Position numbers and translations under genes: made by a program
Notes under the pieces: generated by a model
Databases searched by the model: none
What the model was told of the DNA's origin: nothing
What the model saw: the letters and a program-made list of their open reading frames with translations, nothing else
From: Rubrobacteraceae bacterium
GTDB lineage: Bacteria; Actinomycetota; Rubrobacteria; Rubrobacterales; Rubrobacteraceae
DNA: 14,389 nucleotides
NCBI GenBank assembly: GCA_029240775.1
Contig: JARDZQ010000011.1
Coordinates: forward strand, 1 to 14,389
Reading direction: 5' to 3'
Part shown: piece after piece, positions 1 to 6,859 of the stretch
How positions within the stretch are numbered: the stretch's first letter is position 1
Layout of the letters: each line of letters opens with the position of its first letter

Positions 1-541
1 CGACCCGCGCCTGATTAACCGCTTCGACTACGAGGAGGTCTTCGGGACCGTCCTGAACCGCTTCTGCGTGCAGGCGGCCATCGACCATCCGCTCACGGTC
101 TACGGCAACGGCTCCCAGACGAGGGGCTACCTGGACATCAGGGACACGGTGCGCTGCATCGAGCTCGCCGTCGAGAACCCGGCTGAGCGCGGCGAGATGC
201 GGGTCTTCAACCAGTTCACCGAGGAGTTCTCGGTCAGGGAGCTCGCCGAGATGGTCGTCGAGAGCGCCTCCAAGCTCGGCGTCTCCGCCAGGATAGAGAA
301 CATCGAGAACCCGCGCGTCGAGAAGTACGACCACTACTACAATGCCAAGCACACGGGCCTGCTCGACCTCGGTCTCGAGCCCCACTACCTCGGCGACAGC
401 CTGCTCGACTCGCTCATGAACATCGCCATAGAGTATCGGGACAGGATCGACCCCGACGTCGTCATGCCGAGCGTGAACTGGCGGACGGGCAAGGCCAAGC
501 AGCGCATCAACAAGGCGCCCGCCGAGCCGTCGACATTGTAG
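1..541 (+). CDS. sqd1: UDP-sulfoquinovose synthase (Sqd1/SqdB family), C-terminal part
   Basis: The reading frame is open from base 2, so the gene starts before the window; 179 C-terminal residues are visible, under half of the usual ~390. The family is an extended short-chain dehydrogenase/reductase that joins sulfite to UDP-glucose to make UDP-sulfoquinovose, the head-group donor for sulfolipid and, in some archaea, for N-glycans. What I see matches plant and cyanobacterial Sqd1 closely: LINRFDYEEVFGT, NRFCVQAAIDHPLTVYG, QTRGYLDIRDTVRCIELA, FNQFTEEFSV, then HYYNAKHTGLLDLGLEPHYL and a final MPSVNW. The nucleotide-binding GxxGxxG and catalytic YxxxK lie outside the window. It ends in TAG at 539-541, about 10 bases before a repeat element, and converges with the PIG-V-like gene. 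Family assignment is firm from recall of Sqd1 sequences; whether the product goes to lipid or glycan cannot be told here. Confidence 0.9.
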   Translation, partial: DPRLINRFDYEEVFGTVLNRFCVQAAIDHPLTVYGNGSQTRGYLDIRDTVRCIELAVENPAERGEMRVFNQFTEEFSVRELAEMVVESASKLGVSARIENIENPRVEKYDHYYNAKHTGLLDLGLEPHYLGDSLLDSLMNIAIEYRDRIDPDVVMPSVNWRTGKAKQRINKAPAEPSTL

Positions 542-612
542 CCGTGAGCGGTCAGCTGTCAGCTAAAGACGTGCATGGCGCGACCGTAAGGCGAAAAAGT
601 CTCGATGCACAC

Positions 613-640
613 GAGAGCCCTGCTCTGCAGCGGGGCTCTC
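613..640. terminator. Hairpin between convergent genes, likely bidirectional terminator
   Basis: A 12-bp stem (613-624 with 629-640, one T·G wobble) closes a four-base CTGC loop. GAGAGCCC pairs with GGGCTCTC at the base of the stem. It lies downstream of the sulfoquinovose synthase gene on the plus strand and of the PIG-V-like gene on the minus strand. There is no clear T-run on either side, so termination is inferred from strength and position; it may equally be the structural core of the surrounding repeat element. Confidence 0.5.
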
Positions 641-656
641 TCCATTCCGGCAACAA

Positions 657-698
657 GCAGATAGCTGAAAGCAGATAGCTGAAAGCAGATAACTGACA
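657..698. repeat. Three tandem copies of a 14-bp unit
   Basis: The unit GCAGATAGCTGAAA occurs exactly at 657-670 and 671-684, then as the variant GCAGATAACTGACA at 685-698. The array runs up to the TGA stop (703-705 on the minus strand) of the PIG-V-like gene. It forms the right part of repeat element A. Confidence 0.85.
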
Positions 699-702
699 GC
701 TT

Positions 703-1920
703 TCAAGCTACAAACCTCCAGGACACGAAGAGGGCGCAGAGGAGTAGGGAGAAGGCGGTGCTTACGGCCAGCCAGCCGCCGAGAGCGCGGCGGTCTCTGA
801 GGAGCACCCCGAGGACTATGAACAGGGGGAAGGCGACGAGGACGTAGCGGGGGAGACCCATGAGCGGGCCCTGTGGCGTGCCGAAGAGGGTGGGGGGCAG
901 GATCAGGAGGAGAGAGTAAACGCTCAGGTCGGGGGGGAGCACCTTGAGACCCGCGACGAGCAGCGCTAGGGCGAGGCCGAGGAAGATCAGGTTGTACGCG
1001 TTGTTTGCGACCTGCAGCGCGTCCGCTACGCGCCCGAGGGAGGGGTCGGTCCAGAGGCGAGAGGAGAAGAGCCCTGCTATGCTCTGCCCGCCCCGCGTCA
1101 GGGCGCCGAGCAGGGTGTCGATAGGGCCGGTCGGCTCCCTGCCCCAGCGGCTCTGCTGGGTGTAGAACAGCAGGGGGTCCCCGAAGCGCCACCACAGGTA
1201 CGCCGCGTAAGCCACGAGGCCCGAGGGCGCGAGGGCGAGGTAGGCGCCTCGCCAGCGGTACTCCCGCGCGTTCCTGAGCCACTCGTAGACTAAGGGTGCC
1301 AGCAGGAACACCCCGACGTTGCGCGTGGCCGTGGCGAGACCCGCGAGCAGGCAGGCGAGGAGCAAGTCCTTCCTGACCCGCAAGGCCCATAGAGAGCCTG
1401 CCGAGAACGCGAGGAACAGGCTCTCGGTGTACGCCGCGTTGAGGAAGAAGCTAGTGGGGAAGAGAGCGAGGGTCAGGACAGCCACCCGCGCCGCGCGCGC
1501 TCCCCACCCGTCTTCGGCTATCCGGTAGACGAAGTAGAGGGCGAAGGGCAGGGCGAGCAGGGAGACGAGGACTCCCCACACCGAGAGCGCCGGCTGGGAG
1601 AAGGGGCCCCCGAACAGCGTGGCGAGGCCCCGGATCAGGAGCGGGTAGAGCGGGAAGAAGGCGGGGGAGGTGTTCTCCGGAGGCTGGAGGTAGCCGCTGG
1701 CTGCCAGCGCTATGTAGTGCTCCCCGTCCCAGTGCGACCAGAGGTTCATCGTCCCGAACGGCACGTCGGCGGTGATGCGCTGGAACCGCCCCACCGGCAC
1801 GACGCTCGCGAACAGCGCACCAGCCCAGAGGTAGAACAGGCGGCTCGCGGCGCAGACGAGCAGCACGAATACGAGCCCGTCTCTCCTCTTCTCATCCACC
1901 ACGTCGCTCAAGAAGGGCAC
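703..1920 (-). CDS. PIG-V-like (GT-C fold) membrane glycosyltransferase, probable mannosyltransferase
   Basis: A 405-aa polytopic membrane protein. After a short cytoplasmic N-terminus comes a first membrane segment (about residues 16-42), then a long external loop carrying HWDGEHYIALA at residues 63-73, followed by FFPLYPLLIR. The HWD(G/A)xxY loop followed by PLYP is the hallmark of PIG-V-type (Mannosyl_trans2) enzymes, which move a sugar from a polyprenyl-phosphate donor to an acceptor outside the membrane; Asp65 would be the catalytic base by analogy. Further hydrophobic segments follow to the C-terminus (VSWRFVA). The GTG start at 1920 has only a weak ribosome site, but it lies 28 bases after the stop of the upstream 714-aa GT-C gene on the same strand, so co-transcription is likely. 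A TACAAT on the minus strand (1944-1939) could be an extra -10 box but has no good -35. Donor and acceptor are unknown. Confidence 0.8.
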   Translation of the reverse strand: MPFLSDVVDEKRRDGLVFVLLVCAASRLFYLWAGALFASVVPVGRFQRITADVPFGTMNLWSHWDGEHYIALAASGYLQPPENTSPAFFPLYPLLIRGLATLFGGPFSQPALSVWGVLVSLLALPFALYFVYRIAEDGWGARAARVAVLTLALFPTSFFLNAAYTESLFLAFSAGSLWALRVRKDLLLACLLAGLATATRNVGVFLLAPLVYEWLRNAREYRWRGAYLALAPSGLVAYAAYLWWRFGDPLLFYTQQSRWGREPTGPIDTLLGALTRGGQSIAGLFSSRLWTDPSLGRVADALQVANNAYNLIFLGLALALLVAGLKVLPPDLSVYSLLLILPPTLFGTPQGPLMGLPRYVLVAFPLFIVLGVLLRDRRALGGWLAVSTAFSLLLCALFVSWRFVA

Positions 1921-1948
1921 CGGGCTCGCAGCGTGAGCATTGTATGCC

Positions 1949-4093
1949 TCAGCCCGCGGAGGCCGTCTCGCGCCGTGCGACGATGAGGACGTCCTCGTTC
2001 TCGAAGGTCTTGCGGTAGAGGTCGGGCAGGGCTTTGAAGCCCTTCCAGTAATCGAGGGTCACCCTGTCGGGCATCTCCTTGTAGAGCACGACGTAGTCGA
2101 CGTCGTGCTTCTCGAGGAGCCTGTCGGTACGCTCGCCCTTGGGGTGTGTCATCACCCACAGCACGTCCTGGAGCGGTTCTGGGCCCGTGGGGGGTAGGTC
2201 TCTTGGGTACTCGATCTGCCACCTCTCGAACGACTGCAGCGCCGAGTAGTTGCCCATGGCGAGCATCATGCGGCTCGGTACCTGGTTTACGTGAGGGCTG
2301 ATCATGACGTTCCCACCTTCGTTGTTGGCTTTAAGCCACTCGCCTGCGGCCCAGATCTCCGGTGTCATGGTCATCTGGACGCTCGGGCCGCTGGCGACCT
2401 GGAGGCTGTCGACCGTCCTCACCCCCACCAGGGCCGCGGCCGTTAGCACCGCCAGGGAGGCCACGAAGACCGCCACCATCTCCTTGCGTTGCCCGGAGAG
2501 CGACCTCAGGATCACCACGAAGGCCAGGGCCGCGAAGACGGCTAGCGGTATGCACAGATCGCGCCCGAAGCGCTGCGGGAAGCCGGTCTGCGACATGCGG
2601 CTGCCCACGAAAAGCAGGAGGGCCCAGAGCAGGAGGGTGAGGTAGGCGAGCGCCTGGGGGCGATCCGTCCTCCGCCACAGGAGCTCTCCCGCTATGAGGA
2701 AGACGCCGAACAGCCCCAGCCACGCCACCGGCTGCGAGACCATGGTCCCCAGTAGAAACTCGAGGGGGTAGGGCGTCTGGGTGCCCACTGCCATGGATAT
2801 GGCGTCGCCTGTGGAACTTGACTCCGAACTGCTCAGGAGCCCGGCGACGGCTCCTCCCAGGTCGTAGGTGTCCCAGGCGTAGAAGACCGACAGGAGCCCG
2901 AGCAGAGCGAGCGAGAGGAAGAGCGCCACGCCTCTGGGCCTGTCCCGTAGAGACAGGTACGGCACGAAGAAGAGCCCCACAAGCGCCACCATCACCGCCA
3001 GGTACATGCTCGCCACCTGATGGTAGAGCACCACAGAGGAGCCGAGGAAGGCGAGCAGGAGAACGCCGCGCGCGGAAGGTGCAGAGACGTACACTCCAAC
3101 CAGGGCTGCCACCGCCAGAACCATAAGAAACTGCGACGTCACGAAGTTCGGGTACATGGCGTCGTTGTAGTAGTAGTAGGTGCCCCCCAGTAGCACGCTC
3201 GAGAGGGCCGCCGCCACCCCGCACTCCCAGCCCCACAGCCTCCTGGCGAGGACGTAGAGTGCAATGGCGGGCAGGAGGAGGAGGGCGGGGGCCAGCATGG
3301 GGAAGAGCTCCAGCGGCTCCAGCCCGCTCAGGCGCGAGATCGTGGCGGTCGTGGCGTGGAAGCCCGGGGGGTAGATGAGGTAGGGCTCTATCTCCCCTTT
3401 CGTCATCATGAGGTGTGCCATGACGGCGTGGGAGTAGTGATCCACGCCACGGATGAAGGGCCAGTCGTGCAGCGCCGGTCCCGCGTAGCCGCGCCAGAGG
3501 GCGAGCACGAGCACCGCGGGCAGCGCGAGCCGGCGCGCCAGGGCTAGAGGCTTCGCGCCCGGCTCGACGGTCCGGCCGGTGGGCGCCGCGGGCACCTGGC
3601 GGGACTCGACGACGTGCACGACGCCTGCGAAGCCGACCAGGACCAGGATCGCGATCACGACTCCCAACTCGGGCACGAAGCCTACAGTGACCAGGGGTTC
3701 GATCGGCAGCCGCGGCAACACCCCGGCTACCACCCCGAGCCCCAGCGCGAGACCCGCGATCAGCAACGAGAGCGCGGGTGTCCCCGGCGAAGGGGGGAGC
3801 GTGGCGATGGGAGCGACAGGACCCTTGGCCGGCCCGAAGCGCAGGTAGGCAGTCAGCCCCACCAAGAAGACCACTAGTGGGGCGGCTATAGCCGCCCCGA
3901 GCGTTATACCCTCTCCGAAGAGGCGCGTTGGCACGAGTAGCGTGGCGGGCACCAGCGCCATCGAGAGAGCTATCGAGAAGGCGAGCTGCTCGTAGAGGTC
4001 CGAGGAGGCACGCAAGAGCCTCGCCCAGAACCACCCGGGCAAGAGGCAGACCAGGATCGCCACGGGCAGCGCCCGGATCAGGTCGTAGAGCAC
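1949..4093 (-). CDS. Large polytopic GT-C-like membrane protein, paralogue 1
   Basis: A 714-aa integral membrane protein starting at GTG (VLYDLIRALPVAILV), chosen because a GGGAGG ribosome site lies about 7 bases upstream and because the paralogue at 10339-12414 starts identically. The N-terminal ~190 residues are hydrophobic segments. An external loop carries RGVDHYSHAVM (Asp218) and LIYPPGFH (241-246), then LWGWECG (287 onward), YYYYNDAMYPNF and VVLYHQV, then more membrane segments including DRPRGVALFLSLALL. The last ~130 residues form a soluble domain ending in a DVDYVVLYKE strand-like region. The architecture (acidic residue in the first loop, many membrane spans, C-terminal extramembrane domain) resembles GT-C glycosyltransferases related to GT39 and similar DUF families; this is fold-level inference. 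It leads a likely operon with the PIG-V-like gene and is divergent from the GT2 donor synthase. The frame stays open upstream through the GT2 gene, but that extension is antisense. Confidence 0.75.
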   Translation of the reverse strand: MLYDLIRALPVAILVCLLPGWFWARLLRASSDLYEQLAFSIALSMALVPATLLVPTRLFGEGITLGAAIAAPLVVFLVGLTAYLRFGPAKGPVAPIATLPPSPGTPALSLLIAGLALGLGVVAGVLPRLPIEPLVTVGFVPELGVVIAILVLVGFAGVVHVVESRQVPAAPTGRTVEPGAKPLALARRLALPAVLVLALWRGYAGPALHDWPFIRGVDHYSHAVMAHLMMTKGEIEPYLIYPPGFHATTATISRLSGLEPLELFPMLAPALLLLPAIALYVLARRLWGWECGVAAALSSVLLGGTYYYYNDAMYPNFVTSQFLMVLAVAALVGVYVSAPSARGVLLLAFLGSSVVLYHQVASMYLAVMVALVGLFFVPYLSLRDRPRGVALFLSLALLGLLSVFYAWDTYDLGGAVAGLLSSSESSSTGDAISMAVGTQTPYPLEFLLGTMVSQPVAWLGLFGVFLIAGELLWRRTDRPQALAYLTLLLWALLLFVGSRMSQTGFPQRFGRDLCIPLAVFAALAFVVILRSLSGQRKEMVAVFVASLAVLTAAALVGVRTVDSLQVASGPSVQMTMTPEIWAAGEWLKANNEGGNVMISPHVNQVPSRMMLAMGNYSALQSFERWQIEYPRDLPPTGPEPLQDVLWVMTHPKGERTDRLLEKHDVDYVVLYKEMPDRVTLDYWKGFKALPDLYRKTFENEDVLIVARRETASAG
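2855..2944 (-). repeat. 90-bp tract identical to 11221-11310
   Basis: These 90 bases are identical, with no mismatch, to 11221-11310 in the paralogous GT-C gene on the same strand. They encode residues ~384-413, from DRPRGVALFLSLALL to FYAWDTYDLG. The flanking sequence diverges at once on both sides. Confidence 0.95.
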
Positions 4094-4139
4094 GCCTCGC
4101 CTCCCTTGTGCCACCTCCCGCACACGCCGGTAGCTTAAC

Positions 4140-4197
4140 AAGATCCTCGGTTGCTGCCATCGGAAGGGAGCGTCCCGAGCATCGGAAACAGGATCTT
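4140..4197. promoter_or_regulatory. Candidate operator: inverted and direct repeats in divergent region
   Basis: AAGATCCT (4140-4147) and its reverse complement AGGATCTT (4190-4197) bracket two copies of CATCGGAA (4158-4165 and 4180-4187) whose starts are 22 bp apart, about two helical turns. This lies between the divergent GT-C and GT2 genes, just upstream of the plus-strand promoter. A regulator-binding role is inference from geometry. Confidence 0.3.
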
Positions 4198-4210
4198 TAC
4201 GCCGCCACAA

Positions 4211-4239
4211 TTTACATTTAACCGCGCGTTCTATACAAT
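4211..4239 (+). promoter_or_regulatory. Sigma-A-type promoter for the GT2 gene
   Basis: TTTACA (4211-4216) and TACAAT (4234-4239) are separated by exactly 17 bases, each one mismatch from consensus (TTGACA, TATAAT). Transcription would start near 4246, giving a leader of about 94 bases. The leader can fold a 9-bp hairpin, GTGTGTCGT (4256-4264) with ACGACGCAC (4279-4287), with one wobble pair. Confidence 0.65.
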
Positions 4240-4339
4240 CGCGCCGCAGTGTCTTGTGTGTCGTAGACCGGGCACTGGACGACGCACGCCACGCACCGTA
4301 CGGAGACAGTTTGGACAGGATGATCATAGGGGACCAGGA

Positions 4340-5389
4340 ATGACAGCTGAACACGTGCGCTTCGCGGGCATCATCGTCGCCGCGCTCTTCGCGGTGTACG
4401 GCATCCTCAGGTACCGCAGCGGCGGGTACAGCAGGTTCGGCCTGCTCCTCAGCCTGCTCATAGCCCTCGGGGTGGCCCTGGTCTCGGTTCTCCCTCAGGT
4501 GGGCGAGGTCTTCACCCGGCTGTTTGGCCTGGAGGACCGCGGCTTCGCGCTCCTCTCGTTCGCGACGTTGCTCCTCTTCGGCCTGTTCCTGTACCTGCTC
4601 AACCAGGTGCAGGAGGCGAGACGCCGGAGCGGCGAGATCGTCACGGGCCTCGCCGTCCGCGAGTACGAGGAGAGGTACATGGTCCCAGAGGATAGGCTCT
4701 CGGAGCGGCGCGAGATCCTCATCGTCGTCCCGGCCTACGACGAGGAGGGCGGGATAAGCGACGTGCTCCGCAAGGTGCCCGAAGAGATCCTCGGCTACCA
4801 GGTCAAGACCGTCGTGGTGGACGACGGCTCGAGAGACGCCACGGCGGCCATCGTCCGCGAGGAGGGCGTCCCCATAGTCACCCACGTCGTCAACCGGGGC
4901 CAGGGCGACGCCCTGCGCACCGGCTTCCAGATAGCCCGGGCGGAGGGCGCCGACATCGTCATCAACCTCGACGCCGACGGCCAGTACAAGCCGGACGAGA
5001 TCGAGCGCCTCGTCAGGCCGATCATCCAGGACAAGGCAGACTTCGTGCTGGGCTCCCGCTTCATGGGCTTCTACGAAGAGGCCGGCAGCGTCCGCCACGT
5101 CGGCGTGGTCTTCTTCTCCAAGCTCATCTCGCTGCTTACGGGCACCAGGATCAGCGACTGCACCAACGGCTTCCGCGCGATAAGGGTCTCGGAGCTGCAC
5201 AAGCTCGACCTGCGCGAGGACCGCTTCAACGCCACGGAGATCATCCTCGAAGGGCTCAAGAACAGGCTCCGCTTCGAGCAGGTCCCCGTCACGATGCTCA
5301 GCCGCGCCGCCGGCGAGACGAAGAAACCCGCGAAACTCGCCTACCCGCTCGGCGTCTTCCGGGTCATAATCCAGACGTGGCTCCGCTAA
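4340..5389 (+). CDS. GT2 polyprenyl-phosphate sugar synthase with N-terminal DUF2304-like membrane domain
   Basis: A 349-aa protein. Residues ~1-100 hold three hydrophobic segments (RFAGIIVAALFAVYG, LLLSLLIALGVALVSVLP, FALLSFATLLLFGLFLYLL) and a QVQEARR linker, matching DUF2304, a small membrane protein usually encoded beside such GT2 genes. From ~125 comes a GT-A domain: EILIVVPAYDEE, VVVDDGS (Asp161/Asp162), VVNRGQGDALRTGF, NLDADGQY (Asp211, Asp213, the metal-binding DxD equivalent), LGSRF and DCTNGFRAI. This is the dolichyl/polyprenyl-phosphate mannose or glucose synthase type, which loads a sugar from a nucleotide sugar onto a lipid phosphate at the inner membrane face. Its product would feed the GT-C enzymes nearby. 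The ATG at 4340 has AGGGGA upstream; an earlier in-frame ATG at 4151 is rejected because it precedes the promoter. The sugar transferred is not deducible. Confidence 0.88.
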   Translation: MTAEHVRFAGIIVAALFAVYGILRYRSGGYSRFGLLLSLLIALGVALVSVLPQVGEVFTRLFGLEDRGFALLSFATLLLFGLFLYLLNQVQEARRRSGEIVTGLAVREYEERYMVPEDRLSERREILIVVPAYDEEGGISDVLRKVPEEILGYQVKTVVVDDGSRDATAAIVREEGVPIVTHVVNRGQGDALRTGFQIARAEGADIVINLDADGQYKPDEIERLVRPIIQDKADFVLGSRFMGFYEEAGSVRHVGVVFFSKLISLLTGTRISDCTNGFRAIRVSELHKLDLREDRFNATEIILEGLKNRLRFEQVPVTMLSRAAGETKKPAKLAYPLGVFRVIIQTWLR

Positions 5390-5398
5390 GTAGCAGCC

Positions 5399-5550
5399 GT
5401 CAGCTATCAGCCTTCAGCAAGACCGCAATGGTAGCCAGGCGTCCGAGCCTGTCATCTCTCCGCAGGCCGGTGCCAGGCTCCGTATTCATGGCGGAGGCAC
5501 GCTGTCCGGCGGCAAGCTGATAGCTGAGCGCTGAATGCAGATAGCTTTCT
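5399..5550. repeat. Intergenic repeat element B with TCAGCTATCAGC ends
   Basis: About 150 bp between the GT2 and flippase genes. TCAGCTATCAGC (5400-5411) at the left is matched by its exact reverse complement GCTGATAGCTGA (5516-5527) near the right end, followed by TGAATGCAGATAGCTTT, which resembles the 14-bp unit of element A. The interior has GAGCCTG (5445-5451) pairing with CAGGCTC (5474-5480). It starts ten bases after the GT2 stop and runs into the flippase start. Same general design as 551-702, with an unrelated-looking middle. Confidence 0.55.
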
Positions 5551-5551
5551 A

Positions 5552-6859
5552 ATGACCAATCTCCTCAAAGCACGGCAGGGGGCACGCGCTGGCAGTGCTT
5601 ACGTGGCGGGCTCTTTCTTTATCTCCGGGCTGCTCACCTATGTCTTCCAGGGGCTCTCGGCGCGCTATCTCGGGGAGGCGGGGTACGGGGACCTGATCAT
5701 GCTCTGGTCGATGACTTTTCTCCTGGTGCAGGTGCTCTGGATCGGGGTGACGCAGACTCTGGGGCGCTTTGTCTCCGAGAGGCTCTCGCGCGGCGAGGAC
5801 CCGCGGCCGGTGATCTCCTCGGTGCGGCGTCTGCAGCTCGCGCTGCTGGGAGCCTTCGTCTGTGTCTACGTGCTCGCGAGCCCCCTGATCACGGGCGCAC
5901 TGTTCCGCGGGAGCTGGGCGCTAACGGTCGCGCTGCTGGCCTCCGTGGCGGCCTACGCGCCGGAGTACTTCAGGCGTGGCACGTTCAACGGGCACCGTCA
6001 GGCCGCGCGCCTCGGCGTCCTGCACGTCGTCGAGTCCTCCAGTCGGGCGCTCCTGGCTGTGGTCCTCCTCGTCGTCGGCACCGGCGTGCTCGGCCCGGCG
6101 CTCGCCATCGTGCTCGCGCCTCTGATCGCGGTCATAGCGGTCAGGCCGACCCCGCATCAGCTCCCCGAACAAGAGGGCGGGCCGTTCTCCGCGGCGAAGG
6201 CGTTCCGCTTTACAGGACCCGTGCTCCTGTGCGTGGCCTTCGCCCAGATCCTGATGAACGGCGGACCCGTCTTCCTGAGCCTGCTCGGCGGCACGCGCGC
6301 CGAAGTCGGCATCTTCGGCGCGGCGCTCATCCTCACGCGGGTGCCGCAGTACGTGATGAGCCCCGCCATCGGTGCCCTGCTTCCCCACGCGAGCCGCACC
6401 CTCGCGACCGAAGGGCAGAGGTCTCTCGACCGCTTCGTGGGGAGAGCCGCCGCTGCCGTCGGCCTCGTCGGGGTTCTCATGGTCGCGGGTACGTGGCTTC
6501 TCGGCGAGTGGGGCATACGGCTGTTCGCGGGCGAGGGGTTCGATACGAGCCGGGCCGTGCTTGTGGCGCTGGCGCTGCTGGCGGCCTTCTACCTCTTGGC
6601 CGAGACGCTGAACCAGGCGCTCTTCGCGTTGGGGCACGCCCGACTCGCCGCGCTCGGCTGGTTGCTGGGGCTGCCGGTCTCCGGCGTCTGCATGGCGCTG
6701 CCGGTCTCGGACCCGCTCTACCGGGTCTCCCTCTCCCTCGCACTAGGCGTCTTCGCCGCGGCGGTCGCGCAGGCCGCGTTCTACCTGACGGTTCGCAGGT
6801 GGTCGTCCGAGCGGTCTAGCTCGGCTACCGGCTCCCGGGACCCGGCGGCGATCCCATAA
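5552..6859 (+). CDS. Wzx-like polysaccharide flippase (MOP superfamily)
   Basis: A 435-aa polytopic protein, a normal length for Wzx/RfbX-type transporters, which move lipid-linked glycans across the cytoplasmic membrane. The N-terminus carries the typical pattern of a basic start followed by SAYVAGSFFISGLLTYVFQG, then ARYLGEAGYGDL, the classic 'R.LG...YG' of these flippases, and a VSERLSRGED loop. About twelve hydrophobic segments are visible, including LAVVLLVVGTGVLGPALAIV and the MSPAIGALLPHASR region in the second half. The ATG at 5552 has no recognisable ribosome site, since repeat element B runs right up to it; translation may be weak, or the start may lie elsewhere (GTG at 5603 is possible but would remove the conserved start of the first membrane segment). 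The 3' end overlaps the convergent epimerase gene by 35 bases. Substrate unknown; context suggests the locus glycan. Confidence 0.82.
   Translation: MTNLLKARQGARAGSAYVAGSFFISGLLTYVFQGLSARYLGEAGYGDLIMLWSMTFLLVQVLWIGVTQTLGRFVSERLSRGEDPRPVISSVRRLQLALLGAFVCVYVLASPLITGALFRGSWALTVALLASVAAYAPEYFRRGTFNGHRQAARLGVLHVVESSSRALLAVVLLVVGTGVLGPALAIVLAPLIAVIAVRPTPHQLPEQEGGPFSAAKAFRFTGPVLLCVAFAQILMNGGPVFLSLLGGTRAEVGIFGAALILTRVPQYVMSPAIGALLPHASRTLATEGQRSLDRFVGRAAAAVGLVGVLMVAGTWLLGEWGIRLFAGEGFDTSRAVLVALALLAAFYLLAETLNQALFALGHARLAALGWLLGLPVSGVCMALPVSDPLYRVSLSLALGVFAAAVAQAAFYLTVRRWSSERSSSATGSRDPAAIP

Larger units (their letters stand above)
551..702. repeat. Intergenic repeat element A with TCAGCTGTCAGC-type ends
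   Basis: About 150 bp between two convergent genes. The left end holds AGCTGTCAG (554-562) and the right end its exact reverse complement CTGACAGCT (693-701). Inside are a strong hairpin (613-640) and a 14-bp tandem repeat (657-698). A similar element with the same kind of ends lies at 5399-5550. Both start about 10 bases after a plus-strand stop codon. No reading frame of interest is present. It may be a non-autonomous mobile or REP-like repeat, but its copy number elsewhere cannot be seen from one window. Confidence 0.55.

Noticed and set aside
657..698. CRISPR array
   Set aside because: Units of 14 bp follow each other directly with no spacers, and no cas genes are near.
2331..4160. Long minus-strand frame of about 600 codons overlapping the first GT-C gene
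   Set aside because: Composition is Arg/Gly/Pro/Ala-rich as expected for a shifted frame in GC-rich DNA; there are no domains, and the membrane-protein frame over the same bases is clearly the real one.
4151..4339. Earlier ATG for the GT2 gene at 4151
   Set aside because: It lies upstream of the clear promoter at 4211-4239 and adds residues without any family similarity. ATG 4340 has a good ribosome site and begins the membrane domain.
4094..5200. Upstream extension of the minus-strand GT-C gene to a 1083-residue frame
   Set aside because: The extra 369 residues are charged, low-complexity antisense of the GT2 gene and the promoter region. A strong ribosome site and the paralogue's matching start support GTG 4093.
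5921..6637. Minus-strand frame of 238 codons under the flippase gene
   Set aside because: Highly charged, repetitive Glu/Arg/Gln composition typical of antisense of a membrane-protein gene; no ribosome site or family match.
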